Of a stretch of 30,000 bases of DNA, positions 9,801 through 19,764 are shown one piece after another. The notes below the pieces were generated by a model. It did no database searches, was not told where the DNA came from, and worked only from the letters and a program-made list of their open reading frames with translations. A program made the position numbers and the translations under genes. This DNA is from Symbiodinium natans (taxonomy: Eukaryota; Sar; Dinophyceae; Suessiales; Symbiodiniaceae). The stretch covers positions 53,334 to 83,333 of the forward strand of contig CAJNDS010002162.1 in assembly GCA_905221605.1 (NCBI GenBank), read 5' to 3'. The stretch's first letter is position 1; the number at the start of each line of letters is the position of its first letter.

Positions 9801-12800
9801 TGGCTGGGAGTCGCTCTGCAAATGGGTCCCTGAGCTTTAGGTTGGGGGGCTTCGTTGCCCCGCTTCGTTCATAGCAACGGCGTCAAAACCATGGACACCA
9901 TAATCATAATCACACTTATAGTCTTGTAGTCGTACTTTCATAATTACCATAACAACCGCAACAGTCATCATCAGAACCGAAAATAATCATATGGGGGAAG
10001 TCAGCCTCAGAACATGCCAGCAAGAGGCTCTTAGAGGGGCAGGGAAGTCTATCAGCCCAGCCAGGCGTACTATTTGGACGTGGACGCGGTCACGATGTCA
10101 GGGCAAAGTCTCTTTTCCGATGCTTGTAGAGAGATTGCCATGAGATTCGAGCTTCCCTAAACCCTAAACCCTAAACCCTAAACCCTAAACCCTAAACTTC
10201 TGTTGAAGAGGCTGAAGGCATGCACTTGTCCTACGTAATTACGGCAGTCGCAGTAGCACCGATTCTTGTACCTTCTCTAGCAGCCATGGTCATTTTAAGA
10301 GGCCTATAGGGGTTAGGGTTGAGGGTTTAGGGGTTCTGAATCCTAAGACCCATCCCCACCATGGCTAAAATGTTGGCTGAAGCTAGAATGTGCCTAAGAC
10401 TGTTCCGGTCATGCGTTCGGCAATGGCCGGAGATGCAGTTGTTGGACCGCATGTAGTTGGACTAAAGAACGTTCATGCCACATCGAATCGTGTCCAAACA
10501 ATAGGTCGACGGCGCTTCCCGTCTCAACCCGAGCATGAAAGAGCTGGTGTTTTAATGAGTTGGCGCCTTCCCCGGCGGAATGCTCGGACGGCCTGCAAAC
10601 ACTTCATACTTCAACAAAACCAAAGGCTCGCGCTCGCTCCTTTGTTTGAACCCTAGCCCCGCTGTCGGTTTTGGTCCGGGTCCTCAGATCCCGGATGCAC
10701 GAACCTGTCACCGACCTCGTTACCTCAACTTGGGACCTACGCAGTGATACTTAGGCTACTTGGAGGTTCGTAGGTAGTACTAAGTAGGGTTATAAGTTAC
10801 AAGTACCCTAGATAAGGCCCTACTTACAACCCACTTATAGCTACCCGTGAACCTCCGAGCAGCAGCAGTGCGGGATAGTGCGGGTGATAAAAACATAAGC
10901 CCTCAACAGCCAAGGAGCCCTTGGGAAGCTTCCTGGTGGACTCTGGGACCACGCACCTTGGGTATGTTTTCTTGGCCTTCTGGGTTGTGGATGCAGGGTT
11001 CAGAGGTCTCAGGGGTGAGGAGACCAGCTGCAGCAAAAGGTTCAGGGCCCAGTTGGATTCTATGCTGTTCTGGAGTGCCGCGGGCATCGTAATTGCCAAG
11101 AGCTAGGACCCGGAGTAGGCCCTTACTTCCTTTTTTTTGGGGTACGGGGGTTCCCTTATAACCCCCTTAAACCCAACACGTACCTGTGATCCTTATAGCG
11201 TAATTCCAAGGTGGTGCCAGACATCCTAATTATTTCCTGAGACCAGAGTCGACGTAACGCAACTGTACTCAGAAGTCATGGTAATGTGAGTTTTTGAGCC
11301 TAGCTATGGGCATCACATCTCGTATCTCCCCGTACCTGAGGTACACCTATTTCACTGCCAAGCAGGCTGGCGATCTGCTTGGTAGTTATAAGTGGGGTTA
11401 TAAGTACCCTAAGTAAGGTTATAAGTATGGTTACCCTACTTCTATCCCTACTGCCCTACTTATACCTTCCCATGAACCTTCACGTAGGGTCCAGGCTGAG
11501 ACTTTGGGGTGCAAGGGTTCCGCAGGGCCATGGAACCGGGGACGGGCCCCAGCTTTTGACAGACCCCTTTTAGGGTTTAGGGTTTAGGGTTTAGGGTTTA
11601 GGCCTAAGCACCTTGCATTATAAAACTGCAGAAACATTGATAAACGGAATCGTTAACGTTAAGAACGAGTTGCATGATGAGCTCCTTTAAAATGTCATAC
11701 ATGTCGTCCGAAGCCCCTAAAATATCATACAATTTTAGTCCGAAGTCCCAAACCCTAGAGAAGCTAAGCCCTACCGGGCAGCCCTCAGCCCTGAAGTCGA
11801 AAGCCCTGCACCCCCAAATGGGTTTAGGGTTTAGGGTTTAGGGTTCAGGGTTCAGGGTTCAGGGCCGGAAACCCTGAAGCTCTAAGGGTAGTTCTCTGGG
11901 CCCTTAATATGGTCTATAAAGGGGTCCCCTTCTAGGGGCCCCCATACTAAGGGACCATGGAACTACCCTGAACCCTAAACCCTAAACACTAAAGTGCAAC
12001 CTGGCGACAGCTGGATGAACATTGCAAGCCCTCAGTCCAAGCCCTTCAGCTTCGGTTTTGCACTGCTCTTTTGACAGTTGACACCTTTTTGCACATAAGG
12101 TTGAGGGTTTAGGGCTTAGGGCTTCGGGTTTAGGGTTTAGGGTTTAGGGTTTAGGGTTTAGGGTTTAGCCTTAACGTGTCTTCGGAACGAGGAAGCCATC
12201 CCAGAATGGCGAGGTTCGAGAGCTAAGAAGATGAAATCCCATCCTGTGGGTTTAGGGTTTAGGGTTTAATTAGGCTTTAGGGTTTAGGGTTTAGGGCGTG
12301 CGAATCAGAATCAGGGGAGGTGCTCAGCCTGTCACAACGCCGGGGGGATGCTTTGCGCGCGCCTGTTGCACTGAAAGCGGCGAGGACGCGCGGACGCCTT
12401 CCAAACCTCCACCGTGAACAACCAGAAACGCAACTAAGAAGAAAACCCTAAACCCGAAACCCGAAACCCGAAACCCGAAACCCGAAACCCTAAACCCTAA
12501 AGCCTAAAGCCTAAACTCTAAACCCTAAACCCTAAACCCTAAACCCTAAACCCTAAACCCTAAACCCTAAACCCTAAACCTTATCGTATTTCTGGGAGCC
12601 ATGGCCAGGCCTTGGTGCTGGAAGAGCAGATCCGTGAATTCTGCGCGGCGGGGCGCTGCGGCAGCGCGAAGAGGCCCACACGGTCGTGCTACGAGGCCTG
12701 GCATGGGCTTAGGGTTTAGGGTTTAGGGTTTAGGGTTTAGGGTTTAGGGTTTAGGGTTTAGGGTTTAGGGTTTAGGGTTTAGGGTTTAGGGTTTAGGGGT

Positions 12801-15800
12801 TTAGGGGTTTAGGGTTTAGGGTTTAGGGTTTAGGGTTTAGGGTTTAGGGTTTAGGGTTTAGGGTTTAGGGTTTAGGGTTTAGGGTTTAGGGTTTAGGTTT
12901 AGGGTTTAGGGTTCAGGGTTCAGGGTTCAGGGTTCAGGGTTCAGGGTGTAGGGGTTAGGGGTTTAGGGGTTTAGGGGTTTAGGGTGTAGGGTGTAGGGTG
13001 TATTGTAGGCTTAGGATGACTTTGGGCTTGGCTTTTCTTTGCAGGGTTTGAAGGTTGAGGGATGTTGAGTGCTTAGGGCATTGATGCTGTGGGGTCTAAG
13101 AAGGGTCAGTACATTCCAATCAGGGTTCTCACTGGCGGGTCGTTTGGGCGAGACGCCTTTGACAGCGATGCAAAACTCGGCCTTACGGGAGCTTTGCAAA
13201 GTCTGGTTTTAAGCCGGGGTTCGGTTTCAGCCTTTCACGGAATCGAAATCCGAATCAGTGCGCTCACTACGGCGTGCCGTTTGGTTGGTTTTTTTAATGA
13301 TGCGAGGTGCAGTCAAGGACATAAGCACAGGCATGTTACGCGCTTCCAGCAAAAGAACTGCAAAGTTAGCAGGTTATAATTATAGTTCTAGCCAGAGAAT
13401 CCTCGACCTGACCTCTGAAGCAACAACTGGGCAATCGTTGGAATTCGCCTGTCGGTGCCCAACATGTGCAGCGTGCTTTCTGTGTGTCTGTCTTCTCTGT
13501 GGGGCCTTTGGCTTCCGCCCCGAAAGTTCTGGCAGCTGCCCAAACCTTCTTGAGGATTGAAGAGAACCCTTATAAAGCCTAGAATCCCTCAACCTCGTGG
13601 GGCCCCGCACTATCCGCACTTACCTCAGGAAGAAGATGTTGGCAGAAATGACTGTGTTGAAGCTTTGAATCAAGGTGAACAGAACTCCACTTTTCGCACT
13701 TGGCCACAGAGATCCGCAGAGCGCATGCAGCACAGGTGTTCTCACACGTAAAGTGCCAAATGCCTCCAAGAAACGAGCATGTAGTCCCAAGCCTTGTTCA
13801 GCAGAATGACGCGGGATAGATGCAGATCATTCAGGAAGCAAAGGTGAAGGCAGAGTGAGGACAAGCCAGACAGAGAGCCGGACAAGGGCCATCGAGATTA
13901 GGGTTTAGGGTTTATGGCTTAGGGTTTAGGGTTCAGGGTTTATGTAGAGGAAGTGAAGAAGACTAGAAGGACCCGAAACCCTAAACCCTAAAAGACGATC
14001 AGCCTCTACGGCCTCTACGATGAGCTGTGCTTGAAGTCGGGACATGCCACGGCCAGGGTCTTCTCGGAAGAGAAAAGCATCTTGCGAAGGGTTGACTCAG
14101 CAAGCGATGCACTTTCAAGAGCAGGCCGTATCACTCTTACATCGGCAGGAAAACTTGCTTATACAACTCCAAACTGAGCTTCACCAGCTGCGTAGCCGCA
14201 ACTCGCACCAGGTGTCCCAAGGAGGTGTTCTAAGCTGTCCTCAAACGGAGGGATGCACATGCTGGCTACCACGGGTGGAGGTTAGATGGCCCGGACTTGG
14301 TCACGGACGCTTCGGGGATTTGCTCGCTTGGCTGAGAAGTGATTGGGGCACGCGGCCACTTTCCCAGCAGATGCCTGACAGGCAAGGCACAAGGGGGTCG
14401 CGCCCGGCCATCCTAAACCCTAAACCCTAAACCCTAAACCCTAAACCTCATCACCAGATCAAAGCCTCGAACACGCCCGACCGGACAGCCGAGTTCAGAA
14501 TGCAGAAGCCAGCTCGCATGCAGCATCGGAGAGAGTGTGTTGATCAGCCTTTAAACTTAGTAGCTGAGTGAGCACACTTTTTGGGAGACTATAATCCCCG
14601 ATAGAACTACAAGTGTACACCTTCTTGGGGGGCTTATGAACTCAGCAACTAAGTTAAAAAGCCTAAAGCTCGAAGCCTCAGGCTCGAAGCCCTCAACCCC
14701 TGCATGCTCAGCCCCTACTTGAAGGTTCATGGCTAGTTATAAGTAGGGTTAGAAGTGTCATAGCTACCCTCCTTATAACCCTACTCATAACTACCCATGA
14801 ACTTCCAACAAACAGGCCAGTGAGGAGGACTTGGACAAGTTTCCCGACCTCCATCTGAGTTTCGGCACCGCCGCTCGTCTGCCCCACTGCGGTTCAACTC
14901 AGCACCCCCTTAAAGCCTTAAAAAGAACAGCCCAACTCTGGTTCATCAGCCACTTTGTAGTCATATTTTCTTGTAAGGTCCCTTTTCTGGTGGCGGTCTT
15001 AGTCATAGTAGGGGAGGGATTAGGGCGACTCGGGTGTATAGGATGAGGATCTGTCATCATGGGCCAGCTCTGGGCAACGATGTTTGGGGTAGGGTTCGTG
15101 CAGGGTCCAGGGTCCAACTAAGGTTTGGGGTTTAGGGTTTAGGGTTCAGAGCCTGAGCAGTCCTGGGCTACAGGGGTTTAGGGTGTAGGGTTCAGGTATA
15201 TGCAATAGCAATCTCCAGGTAGTGTAGGGTTGCAGGACTTGGGGGCTTTGACTACTTCTCAGGGTCGTGAGGCTTCAAGACATCCATCTAAACCCTAAAG
15301 CCCCTAAACCCTAAACGTTCTACGTCGCTCAAGGGAGTTGTCCACCCCACTATGCTGTATAGGGTTTGGGGTTTTGGATTTTGGGCTTACTTGGAGGTTC
15401 ATGGTACTTACGAGTAACTGCACTTTAGAACTATACTTATAACTGTGTTAGGGCACTTAAGGGGCTTATAAGTGGGTTATAGGTACGCTTATATGTGAAT
15501 AAGTACCATGAACCTCCAAGCAGGGTTTAGGGGAGTTATGTGCCCCGTACACGTGTGCTGAATCGGGCAGTCCGCGGAGAATGCTGCATCGGTGTCGCTG
15601 GCTCTCCCTGGGTTTAGGGTTTAGGATTAGGGTCCGGAAGCCCTAAACCCTAAACCCTAAACCCTAAACCCTAAACCCTAAACCCTAAACCCTAAACCCT
15701 AAACCCTAAACCCTAAACCCTAAACCCTAAACCCTATAGAACCCATTGAAGAAAGGCGAACTACACCTGGCCCGCACGCGGATACCTCTACCGCCGATCA

Positions 15801-17211
15801 GGCAACTGGAAGCTTGCCTCAATCCTGCGAAGTCTAAGGGTTTAGGGTTCAGGGTTCAGGGTTTAGGGTTTAGGGTTTAGGGTACCTGCACTCATCCTAG
15901 GCGACAAGGGAGAATCCTATGCACCTTTTGGTTAAGCCTGTGGGGTTTTGAAACCACCTTTGTTGCTGAACCTTCAAGTGTAATCCCCTCCCCCTAATAT
16001 TTCAACCCCCCCCCCCGTACCCCCTAATATTAAAAACCACCAATCTACTGTAAGATAACTCTACTTGGGGGGTATTTAATATTAGGGTTTAGGGTCTAGG
16101 GTTTAGGGTTTAGGGCTGAACCTTCAAGTGTAGAGCCCAAGCTAAGGTGGTGCTATTCATTCTTTGGCATGCCACCGCTGACCTTGGGCGCATCGTTCAT
16201 GAGGCCCCGTTCTGCTTTGAGTGTCCCGGATTGGAGCTTAAACCCTAAACCCTAAACCCTAAACCCCAAACCCTAAACCCTAAACCCCACAACAATAGCA
16301 AACGATAGGGTTTGGAGTCTCTAGGGCGAAATTAAAGGCATGGGGCTCGCGACTCCGAGGTTGAAGGTTGACAAAGGTGCTTGAAACTCGGTCTGTCTTG
16401 TTCGTGGCAGCCATGTCGTGCCCTAAACCCTAAACCCTAAACCCTATTGAGCCTTTGAAGCTGTTCCTCCGGCAGCCCAGCACATCCTGGGAAGGAACCA
16501 CGCCATTGTTTTCGACCAGGATGCGAAAAGGACATGTGGGGCTCCCAACAGCACCAGACCTCAAAACGAAGTCGACGCACAGCTGTGTGTGTGTGAAGCA
16601 TAGTGCAAGTACCATCGCCTGCGTGCCGTCAGCAATCTAGATTCTAAAAAATTGTTCCGGTTGTGCCCCAAAACCCGAAACCCTAAACCCTAAACCCTAA
16701 ACCTTAAACCCTAAACCCTAACCTCGTTGTTTACGGGCCCCCCAACCTCGAAGAGATCCGCAGGATAGGCTTCGCCACATCAGCCTGTCCTGAGTTCACC
16801 GCGCGAGCAGAGCAGGAAGCTCCTTCTTCTGTCACTTGGCCAAGGAACCCAAAGAGTCCAATGCACCTTAATTAAGGAATAGGTTCAGGGTTTAGGGTTT
16901 AGGGTTTAGGGTTTAGGGTTCAGAAATTATCCTACGGATCCCGTCTGAGTTTAAGCTATATTCCTTAACTAAACTTGAAGGTTCAGGGGTACTTATAATG
17001 GTGCGGTTATAAGTACCCTAATAAGGATATAACCAGTTGTAACTATAGTGAGCCTACTTATAACCCTACTTATTAATTAGCCATGAATCTTCAAGCAAGG
17101 AAGTTTCGGCAAACGGGCAACATGTTTGTTTGGGCCCTGTGGCGGTGTCGGGTGTTCTTCGGCATTCTCCCAAACAGCAGCCAGAACCCCCCCCCCTTCT
17201 TCTTACGATGA
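6895..17211 (+). CDS. Pepsin-family (A1) aspartic protease, secretory/membrane, 17 exons
   Basis: Exons: 6895-7143, 7270-7442, 7569-7677, 8169-8234, 8718-8798, 9111-9202, 9605-9659, 10065-10148, 10915-10952, 11341-11365, 12609-12692, 14825-14872, 15756-15808, 16147-16203, 16495-16530, 16764-16844, 17100-17211 (TGA). Joined: 480 residues. Signal-like LLLLLLASC lies near residues 32-40. First catalytic Asp96 is in VIIDTGSSRT; second is Asp312 in FLVDSGTTYTYF, completed across intron 9. Family landmarks appear in order: NGSCGYSSKY, MGCHTRETGLF, SGIMGLRDGEW, KKLFALCLAERGG, EEQIREFCAAGRCG, DKFPDLHLSFG, RGYLYRRSGNW, WCYSFFGM, LGASFMRNHAIVFD, AKRIGFATSACP. The last exon has a hydrophobic stretch (MFVWALWRCRVFFGIL), possibly a membrane anchor. 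All 16 introns start GA or GC, none GT, and all end AG|G. Exon 5 could instead end at 8777 (GT), giving 473 residues. A polypyrimidine-AG at 6743-6744 may be the spliced-leader acceptor. Confidence 0.85.
7447..7568. mobile_element. Family B inverted-repeat element (intron 2 of protease)
   Basis: It starts CTTAGTAGCTGAGTCAGTAC and ends CAGCAACCAAG. It is flanked by GAAC (7443-7446, 7569-7572). The inner sequence ACACTTTTTGGGA is shared with the copy at 14554. Confidence 0.75.
7780..7970. repeat. Two tandem repeats inside protease intron 3
   Basis: Three copies of a roughly 19-bp unit containing CTCTTCTCCTCGCCCGGAA are followed by four or more copies of a roughly 30-bp unit containing CTCCCTGGAGTGCCCAACCC. 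Flanking ATT-rich trinucleotide runs lie at 7720-7755 and 8010-8040. This intron (7678-8168) lacks a telomeric block. Confidence 0.8.
8411..8437. mobile_element. Family A element, solitary left end
   Basis: TACTTGGAGTTTCATGGCTA then GTTATGG matches the family A terminus, but telomeric repeat follows instead of the rest of the element. It lies in protease intron 4. Confidence 0.6.
8538..8653. mobile_element. Family A inverted-repeat element
   Basis: The left arm TACTTGGAGGTTCATGGGTA pairs with the right arm containing CCCATACGAACCTCCAAGTA. The interior is rich in TTATAAG/CTTATAA words. It is nested in protease intron 4 (8235-8717). Confidence 0.8.
8801..8925. mobile_element. Family C inverted-repeat element (intron 5 of protease)
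   Basis: It begins CCCAGAGAGCCCAAGACCCC directly after the target duplicate. AAATAAGGAATAG is answered by ATTCCTTATTTAAGGGG at 8889-8907. No coding capacity. Confidence 0.7.
10757..10859. mobile_element. Family A inverted-repeat element
   Basis: ACTTGGAGGTTCGTAGGTAG at left and CTACCCGTGAACCTCC at right. It lies in protease intron 8 (10149-10914), nested beside unrelated sequence. Confidence 0.75.
11105..11170. mobile_element. Family E element, partial
   Basis: GGACCCGGAGTAGGCCCTTA followed by a T-run and GGGTTCCCTTATAACCCCCT matches the copies at 24008 and 26893. It lies in protease intron 9. Confidence 0.45.
11378..11485. mobile_element. Family A element, truncated left end
   Basis: Starts CTTGGTAGTTATAAGTGGGG and ends CCCATGAACCTTCACG. 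It lies at the start of protease intron 10 (11366-12608). Confidence 0.65.
11886..11969. mobile_element. Family H inverted-repeat element
   Basis: GGGTAGTTCTCTGGGCCCTT at left is mirrored by AAGGGACCATGGAACTACCC at right. Single copy in this window, inside protease intron 10. Confidence 0.55.
12432..13000. repeat. Telomeric arrays in both orientations flanking a protease exon
   Basis: 12444-12583 is CCCTAAA with a block of CCCGAAA variants. 12709-13000 is the reverse orientation TTTAGGG, ending in GTTCAGG and GTGTAGG variants. Exon 11 of the protease (12609-12692) lies between them. Confidence 0.9.
14044..14430 (+). CDS. Hypothetical ORF nested in protease intron 11
   Basis: An ATG-started 128-codon frame begins MPRPGSSRKRKASCEG, a basic nuclear-localisation-like stretch, followed by heptad-like QAVSLLHRQENLLIQLQTEL, which could form a coiled coil. 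The last codons read into telomeric repeat (LNPKP), so at least the 3' end is not natural coding sequence. It lies inside the 2.1-kb intron 12693-14824. It could be an embedded gene, a captured gene fragment or chance. No family recognised. Confidence 0.25.
   Translation: MPRPGSSRKRKASCEGLTQQAMHFQEQAVSLLHRQENLLIQLQTELHQLRSRNSHQVSQGGVLSCPQTEGCTCWLPRVEVRWPGLGHGRFGDLLAWLRSDWGTRPLSQQMPDRQGTRGSRPAILNPKP
14554..14655. mobile_element. Family B inverted-repeat element, complete copy
   Basis: AACTTAGTAGCTGAGT (14554-14569) is complementary, with one mismatch, to ACTCAGCAACTAAGTT (14640-14655). The interior shares ACACTTTTTGGGA and AAGTGTACAC with the copy at 7447. Inside protease intron 11. Confidence 0.8.
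14715..14812. mobile_element. Family A inverted-repeat element
   Basis: CTACTTGAAGGTTCATGGCT at left and ACTACCCATGAACTTCCAAC at right, about 100 bp. It lies just before exon 12 of the protease. Confidence 0.8.
15388..15520. mobile_element. Family A inverted-repeat element
   Basis: TTACTTGGAGGTTCATGGTA at left and TACCATGAACCTCCAAG at right; the arms are near-perfect. Inside protease intron 12. Confidence 0.8.
15638..15737. repeat. Interstitial telomeric array (CCCTAAA)n
   Basis: About 13 perfect units immediately upstream of protease exon 13 (15756). Confidence 0.95.
16848..16972. mobile_element. Family C inverted-repeat element
   Basis: CCCAAAGAGTCCAATGCACC follows directly after the CAAGGAA target copy. 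TTAATTAAGGAATAG pairs with ATATTCCTTAACTAA. A telomeric block sits in the middle. It makes up the first half of protease intron 16. Confidence 0.75.
16973..17096. mobile_element. Family A element abutting family C in intron 16
   Basis: ACTTGAAGGTTCAGGGGTAC at left and AGCCATGAATCTTCAAGC at right. With the preceding family C element it fills the intron between the CAAGGAA copies (16841-16847 and 17096-17102), so one element appears to have inserted into the other. Confidence 0.7.
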
Positions 17212-18144
17212 AAGTACTCCTATTGTAATCCCTGCACCCTCAGCCCGAAACCCTACACCCTAGCATGATAACAGGGATTCCAGTACCCCTACTAGAATCC
17301 CTATAAAGGACTCAGTATAAGGAGGAACATCCCAAACTGAGCCAGAGGTTCCAGCAGGTTGCCATTGGCGCACTCTGAAAACCGAGTTTAGGATTTAGGG
17401 TTTAGGGATTAGGGTTTAGGGTGTAGGGTCCGGGTTAAGGACTACGGGTTTAGGGTTTAGTGGTCGTTCTTGGACGCAACCGTAAACGTCGGCTACCTCA
17501 AAGCGAAAGCAAACTGGCAACGTCCGTAGGCGCACAGAATGCGGGCCACTTTTTGCGACCGTTTTCATCTTGAGGAGACTACGCAGAGAGGGCCTGCAAA
17601 GTTCTACACAGCATACATGTCCACGTGCTACTGGGTAAGTCGGGACCAAGGTGGGCGCTACAAAGCAAGGGTCGTCCACCAGCTTTCTGGGGCAACTGAA
17701 TTCGGGCCACCGAGCTTGGGTCCACTTCATGGTGTTTGTGGTCCTGCTTTCCTCGATGGCCCAAAGAGCATAGTCTGATTATCTCTTTCGACGTCTGAGA
17801 TGCGCCTTGACTGTCTAGAAGACCACGCGTAGCATCTGCACCGCTGGCGCAGACAGCTACCCCACAGCATCTCATGATGACCTGTCAGCAGATCGAGACC
17901 AACAATCCCCACGGTCCTTTCACGCAACAAAGCACACGGACGTCTAGACATAGCTCCACAAAAGAATAAGGACCGCGAGGGTCTTTGCACATGACTGCAC
18001 ACAGCTTTTCTCAAAGTTGAGCCAAGACACTCCTGCATCAGCTCGAGCTCACGATGCCCGCAGCCGCCCGTGTAAAGTCCCGGGCAGCATGGCGGAACCG
18101 GTCTTAGAGCCGATGCTGTAAAGAGCAGTGTACCGTACTCAGCC
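17212..18144. other. Spacer between protease and sirtuin genes
   Basis: 17212-17460 holds degraded telomeric repeat and a family F fragment (17308-17335). 17460-18140 is unique sequence. A plus-strand stretch near 17550-17635 reads RFHLEETTQRGPAKFYTAYM and is followed by GTAAGT, a canonical 5' splice site, so a small exon is possible. A 156-codon minus-strand frame (18197-17727) is unrecognised. I do not call a gene here. Confidence 0.4.
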
Positions 18145-18153
18145 GTAGACTCC

Positions 18154-18261
18154 CTGGTTCTTAGTAGGGAATGAGGGAATGAGGGCCCTATGTACATATA
18201 TACACACCCTTTAAGGGATTATGTAGGGTACCTCATTCCCTCATTCCCTACGAAGAACCAG
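18154..18261. mobile_element. Family D inverted-repeat element with GTAGA target duplication
   Basis: CTGGTTCTTAGTAGGGAATG at left is mirrored by CATTCCCTACGAAGAACCAG at right. GTAGA occurs just outside both ends (18145-18149, 18265-18269). A second copy is at 26560. Confidence 0.8.
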
Positions 18262-18705
18262 CCAGTAGATTTCCGTTTACGTTTCAAAGTCCGAGAGGAG
18301 AGACCAGAGGTCATCTGCCTTTCTGGAATCCCGACACCATGTAAGAGGTCTGAAAAGGACACTGAACAGAGGGCCTTTAGTCGATGACTGTTGACCAGCT
18401 AAAGGAAGAGTAGGGTTTAGGGTTTATGGTTTAGGGATAAAGGTTTAGGGTGTAGGGAAGCTGCGACTTCTTACAGGACTCGGACGGAGTGTGCTGTTTG
18501 AGGAAATTGCAAAGCTACTGAGCTACTGGGCCCCTCTTGAAGGACGACCATGTATATGAAGCAGTGGTTTAGGGTTTAGGGCTTGTTTTTGGTGAGTGTA
18601 TATAAGGTTCCGTTTTAGTATTGGTGAGTGTATACCTTGGGTGTCCTTTAGGGGGTACAAGAAATATAAACCCTACTTCATATGACCCAATGATCTTCGC
18701 CTGCC

Positions 18706-19095
18706 TTGAGCAAATGCCCACCACTCAGATCCACAAATGTGAAGGAAGACATTTCTCCGATTTTGTTGGAGACGTACCGCACTGGTGAAGTGAGTAGGCT
18801 TAAGTACTGCTATATAGCTGAGGTGGAAAAGGTACTAGCTGTTTCACGTGCGGCGGCACGCCCATTTCGTTTCATTTCAAACGTGTTTGGTGGCAGGTCC
18901 CAGAAGTGGAATTGCAAGTCTAATTTGGTGAGTTGTCAGGGTAGCTTTGGCTCCTCGCAAGGCGACTGGCCCAAAAGAGAAGAGTGCCAGAGCGATCTGA
19001 GCAGTCTACTTTTCATAGCTAAGCTCATTCCTTTTGGGATCCCATTTGTAGTGCAGCACCCTGGGGCCCCGGGGACCCCAAACCCCAAGCCCTAA
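18706..19095 (+). other. Unassigned open frame upstream of sirtuin gene
   Basis: A 129-codon open stretch without a convincing Met start that runs out into telomeric-type repeat. Segments such as ISPILLETYRTGEVSRLKY look protein-like, but nothing is recognisable. It could be a 5' exon of the next gene or chance. Confidence 0.2.
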
Positions 19096-19224
19096 GCCCC
19101 AAGCCCTAAGCCCTAAGCCCTAAGCCCTAAACCCTAAACCCTAACCTTAAACCCTAAACCCCAAGCCCCAAGCCCCAAGCCCCAAGCCCCAAGCCCCAAG
19201 CCCCAAACCCCAAACCCCAAACCC
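19083..19224. repeat. Mixed telomere-variant block (CCCCAAG / CCCTAAG / CCCTAAA)
   Basis: Runs of CCCTAAG, CCCTAAA, CCCCAAG and CCCCAAA follow one another as separate sub-blocks, upstream of the sirtuin start. Confidence 0.9.
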
Positions 19225-19408
19225 AACTCAGGAGGAAGTGAACTTCGTCCCCAACTCTCACGCCCAGAAGAATTCGCTGTGCTTGTCTCTGATGCATTTC
19301 TCTGCCCATTCGGCCCGTGCGTTGGTGTAGCTTCGTAGTCATAGTTGCCTTCGCGACTGCTCGTCGCGAGTGGTGGGCCAAGGCCCACCCTCCACGTCCC
19401 GGTCAAAC

Positions 19409-19729
19409 ATGGGCTGTGGCTATTCCGAGGAAGAGAAGCCTGAGATCTCCCGGGCTCAGGCGCAAAGCTTCTTCAAGCTGGAAGGCTTCTATAGCGCCCT
19501 TGGGAATTGTTTTTTGTTTTTGTTTCTATAAAGGCCAAGAGGACATTAAAAATACTATTTTTATTAAGGTATTAAGGGGAGTATAGGCTTGCCTCTCACA
19601 CTCACCGTGATGCAGACCGACAAGCACAGCCTCCAGCTCAGAGTGGTCGGCCTGGACTGTCCAGAGGATCGAAGGGTAGTTCTTGTGGGCCCCTAATACT
19701 AATAATAGCAACAATAATGATAATAATAC

Positions 19730-19764
<35 letters not shown>

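Noticed and set aside
10824-11106. Frames continuing past the protease DSGTT motif to 11106
   Set aside because: The real exon stops at 10952; the next exon at 11341 completes DSGTTYTYF. Downstream residues in that frame have no family match.
11495-12090. Candidate protease exons 11495-11508 and 11995-12085 (WRQLDEHCKPS)
   Set aside because: Exon 10 joins directly to 12609 across the CAGGC repeat, giving TAKQALVLEEQIREFC, the expected family sequence. The candidates lie within intron 10.
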